Assembly: GCF_019455385.1 (NCBI RefSeq)
Contig: NZ_JACOFR010000007.1
Span: 186,001 to 250,000 of the forward strand
Reading direction: 5' to 3'
Source of the DNA: Bradyrhizobium sp. BR 10289
Lineage (GTDB): Bacteria; Pseudomonadota; Alphaproteobacteria; Rhizobiales; Xanthobacteraceae
DNA: 64,000 nt
In this document: positions 18,889 through 27,039 of the stretch, one piece after another
Numbering within the stretch: position 1 is the stretch's first letter
How the letters are laid out: the number at the start of each line of letters is the position of its first letter
Notes under the pieces: generated by a model
What the model was told of the DNA's origin: nothing
Database searches by the model: none
What the model saw: the letters and a program-made list of their open reading frames with translations, nothing else
Made by a program: the position numbers and the translations under genes

Positions 18889-19806
18889 ATGTTGGACTTC
18901 AGATCGATCGAAACCTTCCTCTGGGTTGTAAAGCTCGGCAGCTTTCGCGGCGCCGCAGCACGGCTCAACACCACCCAGCCGGCGATCTCCCAGCGCATCG
19001 CCCAGCTCGAGCGCGAGATGGGCGTAAAACTCCTGAACCGCGATCATCGCGTGGCCTCGCCGACGCCCAGCGGCCGGCAGATGATGGTCTATGCGGAGAA
19101 GCTGATCGGCCTGCGCGCCCAGATGATGGCCGAGATCGGCGACCGCTCTGCGATGCGGGGCGTGATGCGGCTCGGCGTCGCCGAGACCATCGTGCACACC
19201 TGGCTGCCCCGCCTCGTGAAGAGCGTGAACGAGGTCTATCCGAACCTGTCGCTGGAGATCGAGGTCGACATCACGCCGAACCTCACCGCGCGCCTGCTCG
19301 CGCAGGAGATCGAGCTCGCCTTCGTCGTCGGGCCACTGTCGACCTCCGGCGTGCACAATCGCGTGCTCGCCGATTATCCGATCGGATTTCTCGCAAGCCC
19401 CTCGCTCGGCCTCGGCAACGGTCCGGTGACGCCGGCGGAGCTGGCGCGGTTTCCCATCATCACGTTCCCGCGCAAGACCAAGCCTTACGAGGTCGTGCGC
19501 GAGGTGTTCGACCGGCCGGAGCTGCCGCCGATCCGGCTGCACGCCTCGGCGTCGCTGGCGACCGTGATCCACATGGCGGTGGAAGGCCTCGGCATCGCCG
19601 TGATCCCGGATGCCATCGTCGAGAACGAATTGGCCGACGGGCGGCTGCAGCTGCTCGACACCGATCTTGCGATCGCGCCGCTGACCTTCACGGCGAGCTG
19701 GCTCGCCTCGCCCGACGTCGTGGCGGTGCAGCGTGTCGCCGAGCTTGCATCTCGGATTGCGCAGAGCAGCCTCGCGGTTGACGCGCCCGCGCTGGCGGGT
19801 CATTGA
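18889..19806 (+). CDS. LysR-family transcriptional regulator
   Basis: 305 residues. The N-terminal winged helix-turn-helix is clear ([20 protein letters not shown], then [12 protein letters not shown]). The C-terminal effector-binding domain starts near residue 90 ([15 protein letters not shown]). It is divergent from the D-glutamate cyclase-family gene and 46 bases upstream of the M20 hydrolase, so it probably controls one or both. The effector is likely a substrate of these enzymes, identity unknown. Confidence 0.9.
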   Translation: MLDFRSIETFLWVVKLGSFRGAAARLNTTQPAISQRIAQLEREMGVKLLNRDHRVASPTPSGRQMMVYAEKLIGLRAQMMAEIGDRSAMRGVMRLGVAETIVHTWLPRLVKSVNEVYPNLSLEIEVDITPNLTARLLAQEIELAFVVGPLSTSGVHNRVLADYPIGFLASPSLGLGNGPVTPAELARFPIITFPRKTKPYEVVREVFDRPELPPIRLHASASLATVIHMAVEGLGIAVIPDAIVENELADGRLQLLDTDLAIAPLTFTASWLASPDVVAVQRVAELASRIAQSSLAVDAPALAGH

Positions 19807-19852
19807 AACAGGCGCCGGACAACCAAGAGTACGATTGCGAGAGACCGACCGC

Positions 19853-21103
19853 ATGAGCCGAGCCGCCACCAACCTGCAAATCGATTCCGCCCGCCTCTGG
19901 GGCTCCATCCATGAGACCGCGCAGTTCGGCGCAACGGCCAAGGGCGGCGTGAAGCGGCTGACGCTGAGCAGCGAAGACAAGCAGGTGCGCGACTGGTTCC
20001 GCAAGGCGTGCGAGGAGGCCGGCCTCGAGGTGCACACCGACGCCCTCGGCTCGCAGTTCGGCCTGCGCAAGGGCCGCGACATGACAAAACTGCCCGTCGG
20101 CATCGGCTCGCATCTCGACACCCAGCCGACCGGCGGCAAGTATGACGGCATTTTGGGGACGCTCGGCGCACTCGAAGTGATCCGCACGCTGAACGACGCC
20201 GGCATCGAGACTGAAGCACCGATCTGCATCGTCAACTGGACCAACGAGGAAGGCTCGCGCTTCGCGCCCGCGATGATGGCGTCCGCCGCCTACGTCGGCG
20301 ATTTCACCACCGACGATATCCTCTCGCGCAAGGACATCGACGGCACCACCGTCGGCCAGGCGCTCGACCGCATCGGCTATCGCGGCGACAAGCCGGTCGG
20401 CTTCCAGAAGCTCGGTTGTTTCGTCGAATTGCACATCGAGCAGGGGCCGATTTTGGAAGCCGAAGGCAAGACCATCGGCGTGGTCGATTCCGGCCAGGGC
20501 GTGCTCTGGTACGACGGTAAGATCTCCGGCTTCGAGAGCCATGCGGGCTCGACACCAATGCCGCTGCGGCGCGATGCGCTGGCGACACTGTCCGAGATCG
20601 TGCTGGCGATGGAAGCCATTGCGAAGAAGCACGGGCCGAACGCGGTCGGCACCATTGGCGAGGCCGTGATCGCCAATCCCTCCCGCAACGTCATTCCCGG
20701 CGAAATCGCCTTCACCATGGATTGCCGCAGCGCCGACGGCGCCATCATGGATGCGCTCGACCGCGATCTGCGCGCTGCCATTGCCGAGATCGCCGCGCGC
20801 CGCAAGGTCGACGTCAAGATCGACCTGGTCTGGCGCAAGCCGCCGACGCATTTCGACCCAAAACTGATCGCAGCTGTCGAGAACGCCGCGAAGACGCTCG
20901 GCTATTCCTCCCGCCGCATCACCTCCGGCGCCGGTCACGATGCCTGCAACCTCAACACCGTGATGCCGGCAGCGATGGTGTTCGTGCCCTGCAAGGACGG
21001 CATCAGCCACAACGAGCTGGAAGACGCCACGCAGGGCGACTGCGCCGCCGGCACCAACGTCCTCATGCACACCGTGCTGGCGATCGCCGGCGTTGCGTCC
21101 TGA
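19853..21103 (+). CDS. M20-family amidohydrolase: N-carbamoyl-amino-acid hydrolase / allantoate amidohydrolase type
   Basis: Cleaves a carbamoyl or ureido amide bond with two metal ions. 416 residues. Metal ligands are in [15 protein letters not shown] (His, Asp), [10 protein letters not shown] (Glu-Glu) and [10 protein letters not shown] (His), with the last histidine in [10 protein letters not shown]. The dimerisation lid domain occupies about 210-330. The start is the ATG of MSRAATNLQ, with GAGAG upstream; upstream codons overlap lysR. The family covers L-carbamoylase, beta-ureidopropionase and allantoate amidohydrolase, which I cannot separate by eye. Followed 12 bases later by a dehydrogenase gene. 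Confidence 0.87.
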   Translation: MSRAATNLQIDSARLWGSIHETAQFGATAKGGVKRLTLSSEDKQVRDWFRKACEEAGLEVHTDALGSQFGLRKGRDMTKLPVGIGSHLDTQPTGGKYDGILGTLGALEVIRTLNDAGIETEAPICIVNWTNEEGSRFAPAMMASAAYVGDFTTDDILSRKDIDGTTVGQALDRIGYRGDKPVGFQKLGCFVELHIEQGPILEAEGKTIGVVDSGQGVLWYDGKISGFESHAGSTPMPLRRDALATLSEIVLAMEAIAKKHGPNAVGTIGEAVIANPSRNVIPGEIAFTMDCRSADGAIMDALDRDLRAAIAEIAARRKVDVKIDLVWRKPPTHFDPKLIAAVENAAKTLGYSSRRITSGAGHDACNLNTVMPAAMVFVPCKDGISHNELEDATQGDCAAGTNVLMHTVLAIAGVAS

Positions 21104-21115
21104 CCGGAGACAGCC

Positions 21116-22027
21116 ATGCGCGGAGTTTTCGTCGACGCCAACGAGGCGCTCGCCGTGATCATGGAGCGGCTGGAGCAGCCCGGCGATCCCAAGGTGCGGA
21201 TCCACCGGGATCCCGACATCAAGCCGGAGCAATATCCCGAAATCCTCGACGGCGCCGAGATCGCGATCGTCGATCACACCGCGCTTCCGACCGAGGTTGC
21301 CAAGAAGTGTACGGGCCTCAAGCACGTCGTGTTCCTCGGCACCGGCGCGCGCAGCTACATGAACCCCGAAGAACTCGCCGAGCTCGGCATTTCGGTGCAT
21401 CTGATCAAGGGCTACGGCGACACCGCCGTCGCTGAATCCGCGATCGCGCTGATGTGGGCCTCGGCCCGCGTCATCGCGATGATGGACCGCGAGATGCGCG
21501 CCGGCAGCTGGCTGCGCGAGGACGGCATGCAGCTCACCGGCAAGACGCTGGGCCTGATCGGCTTCGGCGGCATCGCCGCCGAGGTCGCGCGCATCGCCTC
21601 GGGCAGCGGCATGAAGGTGATTGCCTGGAATCGCTCGCCAAAGAGCCATCCCGGCGTCGAATTCACCGACCTCGACACGCTGTTGGCCAAGAGCGATGTG
21701 GTGTCGCTGCATCTGCTGCTCAATGACGAGACGCGCGGCATGATCACGCGCGAGAAGATATTTGCGATGAAGCCCGGGGTCATCTTCGTGAACACCGCCC
21801 GTGCTGCGATCGTCGACGAAGCCGCGATGATCGACGCGCTGAAATCGGGCCATATCCGCCACGCCGGCCTCGATGTCTTCAACATCGAGCCGCTGCCCGG
21901 CGATCACCCGCTGACGAAGATTCCGAACGTGACGCTGTCGGCGCATTCCGCCTTCCGCACGCCGGAAGCCAGCGAAAACCTGATTGAAGCGGCGTGGGTC
22001 CACTGCCGCAGGATCGTGAAAGGATAA
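21116..22027 (+). CDS. D-isomer-specific 2-hydroxyacid dehydrogenase
   Basis: 303 residues, a compact member. The NAD-binding motif GLIGFGGIAAEVAR is near residue 142. The catalytic set is Arg in FVNTARAAIVDE, Glu in FNIEPLPGDHP and His in SAHSAFRTPEA. The classic NTARG is NTARA here, and the usual His-Ile-Gly-Gly loop is altered, so the substrate is probably not 3-phosphoglycerate. It lies between the M20 hydrolase and the Ldh2-family dehydrogenase with gaps of 12 and 11 bases, an operon. Reduces or oxidises an unknown 2-oxo/2-hydroxy acid. Confidence 0.87.
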   Translation: MRGVFVDANEALAVIMERLEQPGDPKVRIHRDPDIKPEQYPEILDGAEIAIVDHTALPTEVAKKCTGLKHVVFLGTGARSYMNPEELAELGISVHLIKGYGDTAVAESAIALMWASARVIAMMDREMRAGSWLREDGMQLTGKTLGLIGFGGIAAEVARIASGSGMKVIAWNRSPKSHPGVEFTDLDTLLAKSDVVSLHLLLNDETRGMITREKIFAMKPGVIFVNTARAAIVDEAAMIDALKSGHIRHAGLDVFNIEPLPGDHPLTKIPNVTLSAHSAFRTPEASENLIEAAWVHCRRIVKG

Positions 22028-22038
22028 GAGCAACAACA

Positions 22039-23112
22039 ATGGCCGACACTCGCATCATCAAGGCTGAGCCGCTTACCAACGCCATCCGCGCCATCGTCAA
22101 GGCCGGCGGCTCCTCGGACCGCGAGGCCGAGCTCGTCGCCACCAACCTCGTCGAGGCCAACCTCAAGGGACATGACTCCCACGGCGTCGGCATGATCCCG
22201 CGCTATGTCCAGAGCGTCGTCAACGGCGGCCTTGCCGTGAACGCGCACGTCAAGATCGTGCTCGATACCGGCCCGCTGCTTACCCTCGACGGCCTCACCG
22301 GCTACGGCCAGGTGATCGGCCATGAAGCGATGGAGCTGGCGGCCGCGCGCGCCAAGCAGAACGGCGTCTGCCTCGTCGGTCTCTCCAACTCGCACCATAT
22401 CGGCCGCATCGGCCACTGGGCCGAGCAGTGCATCGACCACGGGCTGGTCTCGATCCATTTCGTCAACGTGATCTCGCGCCCGATCGTGGCGCCCTGGGGC
22501 GGCAGCGATGCACGCCACGGTACCAACCCGTTCTGCGTCGGCATCCCGCGCCGGGGCAAGCCCCCGATCGTGCTCGATCTCGCCACCAGCAAGATCGCGC
22601 AAGGCAAGACCCGCGTCGCCCACAACAAGGGCGTCGAGCTCGAGCCCGGCACCATCATCGACAACGAAGGCAAGCCGACCGTCAACCCGCGCTACACCGT
22701 GATCCCGCCGTACGGCGCCATCCTGCCGTTCGGCGAGCACAAGGGTTCGGGGCTCGCGCTGGTGTGCGAAATCCTCGGTGGCGCGCTCTCCGGCGGCCAG
22801 GTGGTCAAGGGCCCATCCGACGGCAAATACAACGTGCTCAACGGCATGCTCTCGATCATCATCGATCCGAACAAGCTTGGCACCGGCGAGAACCTCGCGA
22901 GCGAAGTCGAGAGCTTCGTTGCCTGGCACACCGGCTCGCCGCCCGCCCCGGGCGTCGACAAGGTGAAGATCGCCGGCGATCCCGAGCGCGAGACCAAGCA
23001 GAAGCGCCTTGCGGAAGGCATTCCGGTCGATCCGACCACCTGGCAGGAGATTCTCGAGGCCGGGAAGAAGTTCGGGCTGGACCCGGCGGTGATCGAGAAG
23101 ATCGCGGGGTGA
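22039..23112 (+). CDS. Malate/L-lactate dehydrogenase family (Ldh2) oxidoreductase
   Basis: 357 residues of the NAD(P)-dependent Ldh2 family (malate, ureidoglycolate, 2,3-diketogulonate and related 2-oxo acid reductases). Seen: the catalytic-region motif NLKGHDSHGVGMIPRYV (His near 45), LVGLSNSHHIGRIGHW, and the nucleotide-binding GGSDARHGTNPFCVG. The start is the ATG of MADTRIIKAE; upstream codons belong to the previous gene. Together with an M20 ureidohydrolase it recalls the allC/allD pairing of ureide degradation, but that is inference only. Confidence 0.87.
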   Translation: MADTRIIKAEPLTNAIRAIVKAGGSSDREAELVATNLVEANLKGHDSHGVGMIPRYVQSVVNGGLAVNAHVKIVLDTGPLLTLDGLTGYGQVIGHEAMELAAARAKQNGVCLVGLSNSHHIGRIGHWAEQCIDHGLVSIHFVNVISRPIVAPWGGSDARHGTNPFCVGIPRRGKPPIVLDLATSKIAQGKTRVAHNKGVELEPGTIIDNEGKPTVNPRYTVIPPYGAILPFGEHKGSGLALVCEILGGALSGGQVVKGPSDGKYNVLNGMLSIIIDPNKLGTGENLASEVESFVAWHTGSPPAPGVDKVKIAGDPERETKQKRLAEGIPVDPTTWQEILEAGKKFGLDPAVIEKIAG

Positions 23113-23127
23113 GTCATCACAACCAGC

Positions 23128-23272
23128 GTCGTCCCGGACAAGCGCGCCCTCAGCGCGCGCCGATCCGGGACCCATAACCACAGGAAGTGGTTCGACGAAG
23201 ACTGGGAGCAACCACCAGCACGCCCCAAAACTCCTCCCTGTGGTTATGGGTCCCTGCGTTCGCAGGGACGAC
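23128..23272. repeat. Intergenic palindromic repeat between convergent genes
   Basis: Nested inverted arms: GTCGTCCCGGAC..GGGACGAC outside and CCCATAACCACAGG..CCTGTGGTTATGGG inside (a perfect 14-bp match). It lies between the convergent Ldh2 and tartrate-dehydrogenase genes. I recall the ATAACCACAGG arm as frequent in Bradyrhizobium genomes. Confidence 0.8.
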
Positions 23273-23319
23273 GGGAGAGTTCGTGGCGCTGCCGGAGCTA
23301 GTTTCGCTAACGCACCGCC

Positions 23320-24393
23320 TCAGTCCACCATATCCGCCACCGCCTTGCCGCAGGCCGTGGTGTCGGCGTTGCCGCCGAGATCCTTGGTGCGCAGCGTGCG
23401 TTCGGCGAGCGTCCGCTCGATCGCCTCGACGATCGACTTGCCGGCTTCCTTCTCACCGAGATGCTCGAACATCATCGCGCCGGACCAGATCGCGCCGATC
23501 GGGTTGGCGATGCCCTGCCCCGCAATGTCGGGCGCGGAGCCGTGCACCGGCTCGAACACCGAGGGGAAGTCGCCTTCCGGATTGATGTTGCCTGACGGTG
23601 CGATGCCGATGGTGCCGGTGCAGGCCGGACCCAGGTCGGAGAGAATGTCGCCGAACAGATTCGAGCCGACCACGACGTCGAACCAGTCGGGATGCAGCAC
23701 GAAGTTCGCGGTCAGGATGTCGATGTGATATTTGTCCCACTTCACGCCCGGATACTTCTTGGCCATCGCCTCCACGCGCTCGTCCCAATAAGGCATGGTG
23801 ATGGAGATGCCGTTCGACTTGGTCGCTGAGGTCAAATGCTTCTTCGGCCGCGACTGGGCGAGCTCGAAGGCGAACTTCAGGATGCGGTCAACGCCGGTGC
23901 GGGTCATCACCGTCTGCTGCGTCACGAACTCGCGATCGGTGTCCGGGAACATGCGGCCGCCGACCGAGGAATATTCGCCCTCGGTGTTCTCGCGCACCAC
24001 CCAGAAATCGATGTCGCCGGGCTTGCGGCCCGCCAGCGGCGACGGCACGCCGGGCATCAGCCGCACCGGGCGCAGATTGACATACTGGTCGAACTCGCGG
24101 CGAAACTTGATCAGCGAGCCCCACAGCGAGACGTGATCCGGAATCTTGGCCGGCCAGCCGACCGCGCCGAAATAGATGGCGTCGTGCTTGCCGATCTTCT
24201 CCTTCCAGTCATCGGGCATCATCTGCCCGTGCTTCTCGTAATAGTCCCAGGAGGAGAAGTCGAAATGATCGAAATGCACGGACACGCCGTGCTTCTTGGC
24301 CGCGGCCTCCAGAACGCGCAGGCCCTCGGGCATCACTTCCTTGCCGATGCCGTCGCCAGGAATGACCGCGATCCGGTATTGTTTCTTGCTCAT
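23320..24393 (-). CDS. Tartrate dehydrogenase / D-malate dehydrogenase (isocitrate/isopropylmalate dehydrogenase family)
   Basis: Oxidative decarboxylase of the beta-decarboxylating dehydrogenase family, 357 residues (TtuC/DmlA size). The opening IAVIPGDGIGKEVMPEGLRVL fits the tartrate-dehydrogenase branch. Substrate arginines lie in NLRPVRLMPGVPSPL, followed by VRENTEGEYSSVGG, with metal aspartates in SNLFGDILSDLG and the nucleotide loop EPVHGSAPDIAG. The ATG of MSKKQYRIAV has AAGGGA upstream. It is divergent from an SDR gene across a repeat-rich control region. D-malate, tartrate and 3-isopropylmalate activities overlap in this family. Confidence 0.87.
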   Translation of the reverse strand: MSKKQYRIAVIPGDGIGKEVMPEGLRVLEAAAKKHGVSVHFDHFDFSSWDYYEKHGQMMPDDWKEKIGKHDAIYFGAVGWPAKIPDHVSLWGSLIKFRREFDQYVNLRPVRLMPGVPSPLAGRKPGDIDFWVVRENTEGEYSSVGGRMFPDTDREFVTQQTVMTRTGVDRILKFAFELAQSRPKKHLTSATKSNGISITMPYWDERVEAMAKKYPGVKWDKYHIDILTANFVLHPDWFDVVVGSNLFGDILSDLGPACTGTIGIAPSGNINPEGDFPSVFEPVHGSAPDIAGQGIANPIGAIWSGAMMFEHLGEKEAGKSIVEAIERTLAERTLRTKDLGGNADTTACGKAVADMVD

Positions 24394-24437
24394 GGAGAAC
24401 GTCCCTTTTTGGTCCGGCAGCCGCCGCCTTTTTGACC

Positions 24438-24486
24438 GCACTGCAATGGACCAAACTCGGCGGCAGTGCAACGCTGCACTGCAATG
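24438..24486. promoter_or_regulatory. Candidate operator: palindrome plus direct repeat between divergent dehydrogenase genes
   Basis: GCAGTGCA ACGC TGCACTGC (24463-24482) is a perfect 8-bp inverted repeat. The 11-mer GCACTGCAATG occurs at 24438-24448 and again at 24476-24486, 38 bases apart. All sit in the 160-base gap between the divergent starts at 24393 and 24554. This looks like a two-site operator; the regulator gene is not adjacent. Confidence 0.65.
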
Positions 24487-24553
24487 TTGACCCTAGCGCC
24501 GCTGGGCGCCTACTGATTTCATCCTGCTGTTCCCACCAAGCGAGTACCCCCTC

Positions 24554-25330
24554 ATGGATCTCCATCTGCGTGGCAAGCGCGTCCTGATCACGGGCGCGTC
24601 CAAAGGCATTGGCGCGGCCGCTGCCGAGGCGTTTGCCGAAGAAGGCGCAAACCTCCTGCTCGCCGCCCGTAATGGCGAGCAGCTCAAGGCGCTGGCCGAG
24701 CGTTTGCGCGCCGCGCATCAAATCGATGCCAGGATAAGCGTCGTGGATTTGCGCAAGGCCGAGGATCTGGCGCGGCTCGCCGGAGAGGCCGCCGACATCG
24801 ACATCCTCGTCAACAATGCCGGCGACATCCCGGGCGGCTCGATCGACAAGATCGACGAGGCGACCTGGCGGCACGCCTGGGACTTGAAAGTGTTCGGCTA
24901 CATCAACCTGACGCGGCAGATCTACGCGCAGATGAAGGCGAAGGGCGGCGGCGTCATCGTCAACGACATCGGCGCGGCCGGCGAGAAATTCGACGCCAAC
25001 TACATCTGCGGCAGCGCCGGCAACGCCGCGCTGATGGCGTTTACCCGCGCGCTCGGCAGCAAGAGCCTCGCCGACAACATCCGCGTCGTCGGCATCAATC
25101 CCGGCCCTGTTGGCACCGACCGCCACGTCACGCTGCTCAAGACGCGCGCCAAGCACCAGTTCGGCGACGAGAGCCGCTACAAGGAATTCCAGAAGAGCCT
25201 GCCGCTCGGCCGTCCCGCGCATGCGCGCGAGATCGGCGATCTCATGGCGTTCCTGGCATCGGATCGCGCCGGCTATACATCGGGCGTGATCTATACCGTG
25301 GATGGCGGCATCAGCGCCGGCTGGGGTTAA
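24554..25330 (+). CDS. Short-chain dehydrogenase/reductase with degenerate catalytic motif
   Basis: 258 residues with an intact nucleotide-binding half: TGASKGIG at 14-20 and NNAG at 87-90. The expected active-site Ser and Tyr-x3-Lys are not in place. The strand-5 motif reads VNDIGAAG, and Y150 is followed by Ser at +4; the residue aligning with the lysine before ALMAFTRAL is Asn157. The C-terminus has the usual NPGPVGTDR and YTVDGGISAGWG. It may be a divergent catalytic subgroup or a non-classical enzyme. Divergent from tartrate dehydrogenase, it is probably co-regulated with it. Confidence 0.85.
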   Translation: MDLHLRGKRVLITGASKGIGAAAAEAFAEEGANLLLAARNGEQLKALAERLRAAHQIDARISVVDLRKAEDLARLAGEAADIDILVNNAGDIPGGSIDKIDEATWRHAWDLKVFGYINLTRQIYAQMKAKGGGVIVNDIGAAGEKFDANYICGSAGNAALMAFTRALGSKSLADNIRVVGINPGPVGTDRHVTLLKTRAKHQFGDESRYKEFQKSLPLGRPAHAREIGDLMAFLASDRAGYTSGVIYTVDGGISAGWG

Positions 25331-25339
25331 TTCCATCCG

Positions 25340-25449
25340 CGTCATTGCGAGCGCAGCGAGGCAATCCGGGAATGCATCCGCTCTGGCGGGCTGGATTGCT
25401 TCCGCCTTCGCTAAAGCTTCGGCGGACAAGTCGCTGCGCTCGCAATGAC
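25340..25449. repeat. Intergenic palindromic repeat (GTCATTGCGAG family)
   Basis: The outer arms CGTCATTGCGAGCGCAGCGA and TCGCTGCGCTCGCAATGACG are nearly perfect inverse partners, with GGCAATCC..GGATTGCT nested inside. It lies between the SDR and amidase genes on the same strand. The element at 61536-61622 is of the same family. Confidence 0.85.
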
Positions 25450-25477
25450 GAACACAATAAGCATCGGAGTAAAATAC

Positions 25478-26896
25478 TTGTCTCAAGACCTGATCCGCGA
25501 AACCGCCTGCGCCGTCGTCGACAGACTGCGTTCCGGCGACGTCTCTCCGCTCGAACTGCTGGATGTCGTGGAGAAGCGCGTCAAGGAGGTCGACGGCAAG
25601 GTCAACGCGCTGCCGACATTGTGCTTCGATCGCGCGCGGGACAGCGCCAAGGCACTGATGCGGAAGCCGGCCGGCGCGCGTGGGCTGCTGGCGGGCCTGC
25701 CGGTGCCGATCAAGGATCTCACCGACGTCTCGGGCGTGCTGAACACGCAGGGCTCGCCGATCTTCAAGGACAACATCCCCGCCAAGTCCGACCTGATGGT
25801 CGAGAATCTCGAGGCCAACGGCGCGCTGGTCTACGCCAAATCCAACACGCCCGAATTCGGTGCCGGCGCCAACACCTTCAACGAGGTGTTTGGCGCAACG
25901 CTCAATCCCTGGGATACGACGAAATCGGCGGCCGGCTCCTCCGGCGGCGCGGCGGTGGCGCTGGCGACCGGCATGGCCTGGCTCGCGCAGGGCTCCGACA
26001 TGGGCGGCTCCTTGCGCAGCCCCGCGGCGTTCTGCGGCGTCGTCGGCATGCGGCCGAGCATCGGTCGTGTCGCGCACACGCCCAAATCGGGTATCGACCG
26101 CAATCTCGGCGTGGTCGGGCCGATGGCGCGCAATGTCGAGGATCTCGCGCTGCTGCTGGACGCCATGAGCGGCGACTATGCCGATGATCCGCTGTCGCTG
26201 CCGTCGCCTGTAACCTCGTTCCTGTCGGCGGCGCAGTCTCCCAAGAAGCCCAGGCGCATCGCCTATTCGCCCGATCTCGGCATCACCCCCGTCGATCCCG
26301 AGGTCAAGGCGATCACGCGCAAGGCGGCCGAGCGTTTCGCCGAAGCCGGCGCCGTCGTCGAGGAGGCGCATCCCGACTGGCGCGAAGCGCATGAATGCTT
26401 CCACGTGCTGCGCGCCTTCGATTTCGCGATCACCAAGGCCAATCTGCTCAAGACCAAGCGCGACCTGCTCAAGCCCGAGGTGATCTGGAACATCGAGGAA
26501 GGCCTCAAGCTGACGGTCGAGCAGCTCGCGCGCGCCGAGGCGCAGCGCGTCGGCATGACCGCGCGTGCGGTCGAGTTCTTCAGGACCTACGACCTGCTGT
26601 TGACGCCGACCACGATCGTGCCTCCCTTCCCGATCCAGCACCGCTATGTCGCGGAATGCGCGGGCAAGAAATTCGAGAACTATGTCGAATGGCTCGGCAT
26701 CGTCTACGCGATCACGCTCGCCTGCTGCCCCTCGCTGTCGTTGCCCTGCGGCTTCACCGCCTCGGGCCTGCCGGTCGGCGTGCAGGTGGTCGGCGCGCCG
26801 CGCGCGGATGCGCAGGTGATCGCAGGCGCGAAGGTGCTGGAGGATATTTTGGGCCTGCGCGGGCAGACGCCGATCGATCCCAGGGTGACGAAGTAA
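25478..26896 (+). CDS. Amidase (amidase signature family)
   Basis: 472 residues from a TTG start. An in-frame ATG exists at 25445, but it lies inside the palindromic repeat. The Shine-Dalgarno GGAG at 25466-25469, eight bases before TTG, decides for 25478, giving (M)SQDLIRETACAVV. The Ser-cisSer-Lys triad is visible: Lys in PVPIKDLTDV, cis-Ser and nucleophile Ser in AGSSGGAAVALATG with GSDMGGSLRSPAAFCGVVG. Hydrolyses an amide, possibly a catabolic intermediate of the surrounding cluster or an aryl/aliphatic amide; substrate unknown. It converges with aapM across another repeat. Confidence 0.87.
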   Translation: MSQDLIRETACAVVDRLRSGDVSPLELLDVVEKRVKEVDGKVNALPTLCFDRARDSAKALMRKPAGARGLLAGLPVPIKDLTDVSGVLNTQGSPIFKDNIPAKSDLMVENLEANGALVYAKSNTPEFGAGANTFNEVFGATLNPWDTTKSAAGSSGGAAVALATGMAWLAQGSDMGGSLRSPAAFCGVVGMRPSIGRVAHTPKSGIDRNLGVVGPMARNVEDLALLLDAMSGDYADDPLSLPSPVTSFLSAAQSPKKPRRIAYSPDLGITPVDPEVKAITRKAAERFAEAGAVVEEAHPDWREAHECFHVLRAFDFAITKANLLKTKRDLLKPEVIWNIEEGLKLTVEQLARAEAQRVGMTARAVEFFRTYDLLLTPTTIVPPFPIQHRYVAECAGKKFENYVEWLGIVYAITLACCPSLSLPCGFTASGLPVGVQVVGAPRADAQVIAGAKVLEDILGLRGQTPIDPRVTK

Positions 26897-26899
26897 CAT

Positions 26900-27038
26900 C
26901 TCGTGCCCCGGACGCAGCGCAGCGCGCCTTCGCGGTGCGCTGCGTCCGGGGCACATATCTCCGATACCTCCCGTGTACCTCTGGGTCCCGGCTCTGCGCA
27001 GCAGCGCTTGAGCGCTGCAGCGCGTCCGGGACACGAGA
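26900..27038. repeat. Intergenic palindromic repeat (CCCGGAC family), double hairpin
   Basis: The left hairpin CGTGCCCCGGACGCAGCG..CGCTGCGTCCGGGGCAC is a near-perfect stem. The right part TGGGTCCCGGCTC..GCGTCCGGGACACGAGA closes the element. It lies between convergent amidase and aapM and probably helps terminate both. Same family as 32677-32821 and 52999-53127. Confidence 0.85.
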
Positions 27039-27039
27039 C

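Noticed and set aside
18769..20244. Long N-terminal extension of the D-glutamate cyclase-family gene
   Set aside because: It would run opposite lysR and the M20 gene. The ATG at 18768 with AGGT upstream gives the normal family length.
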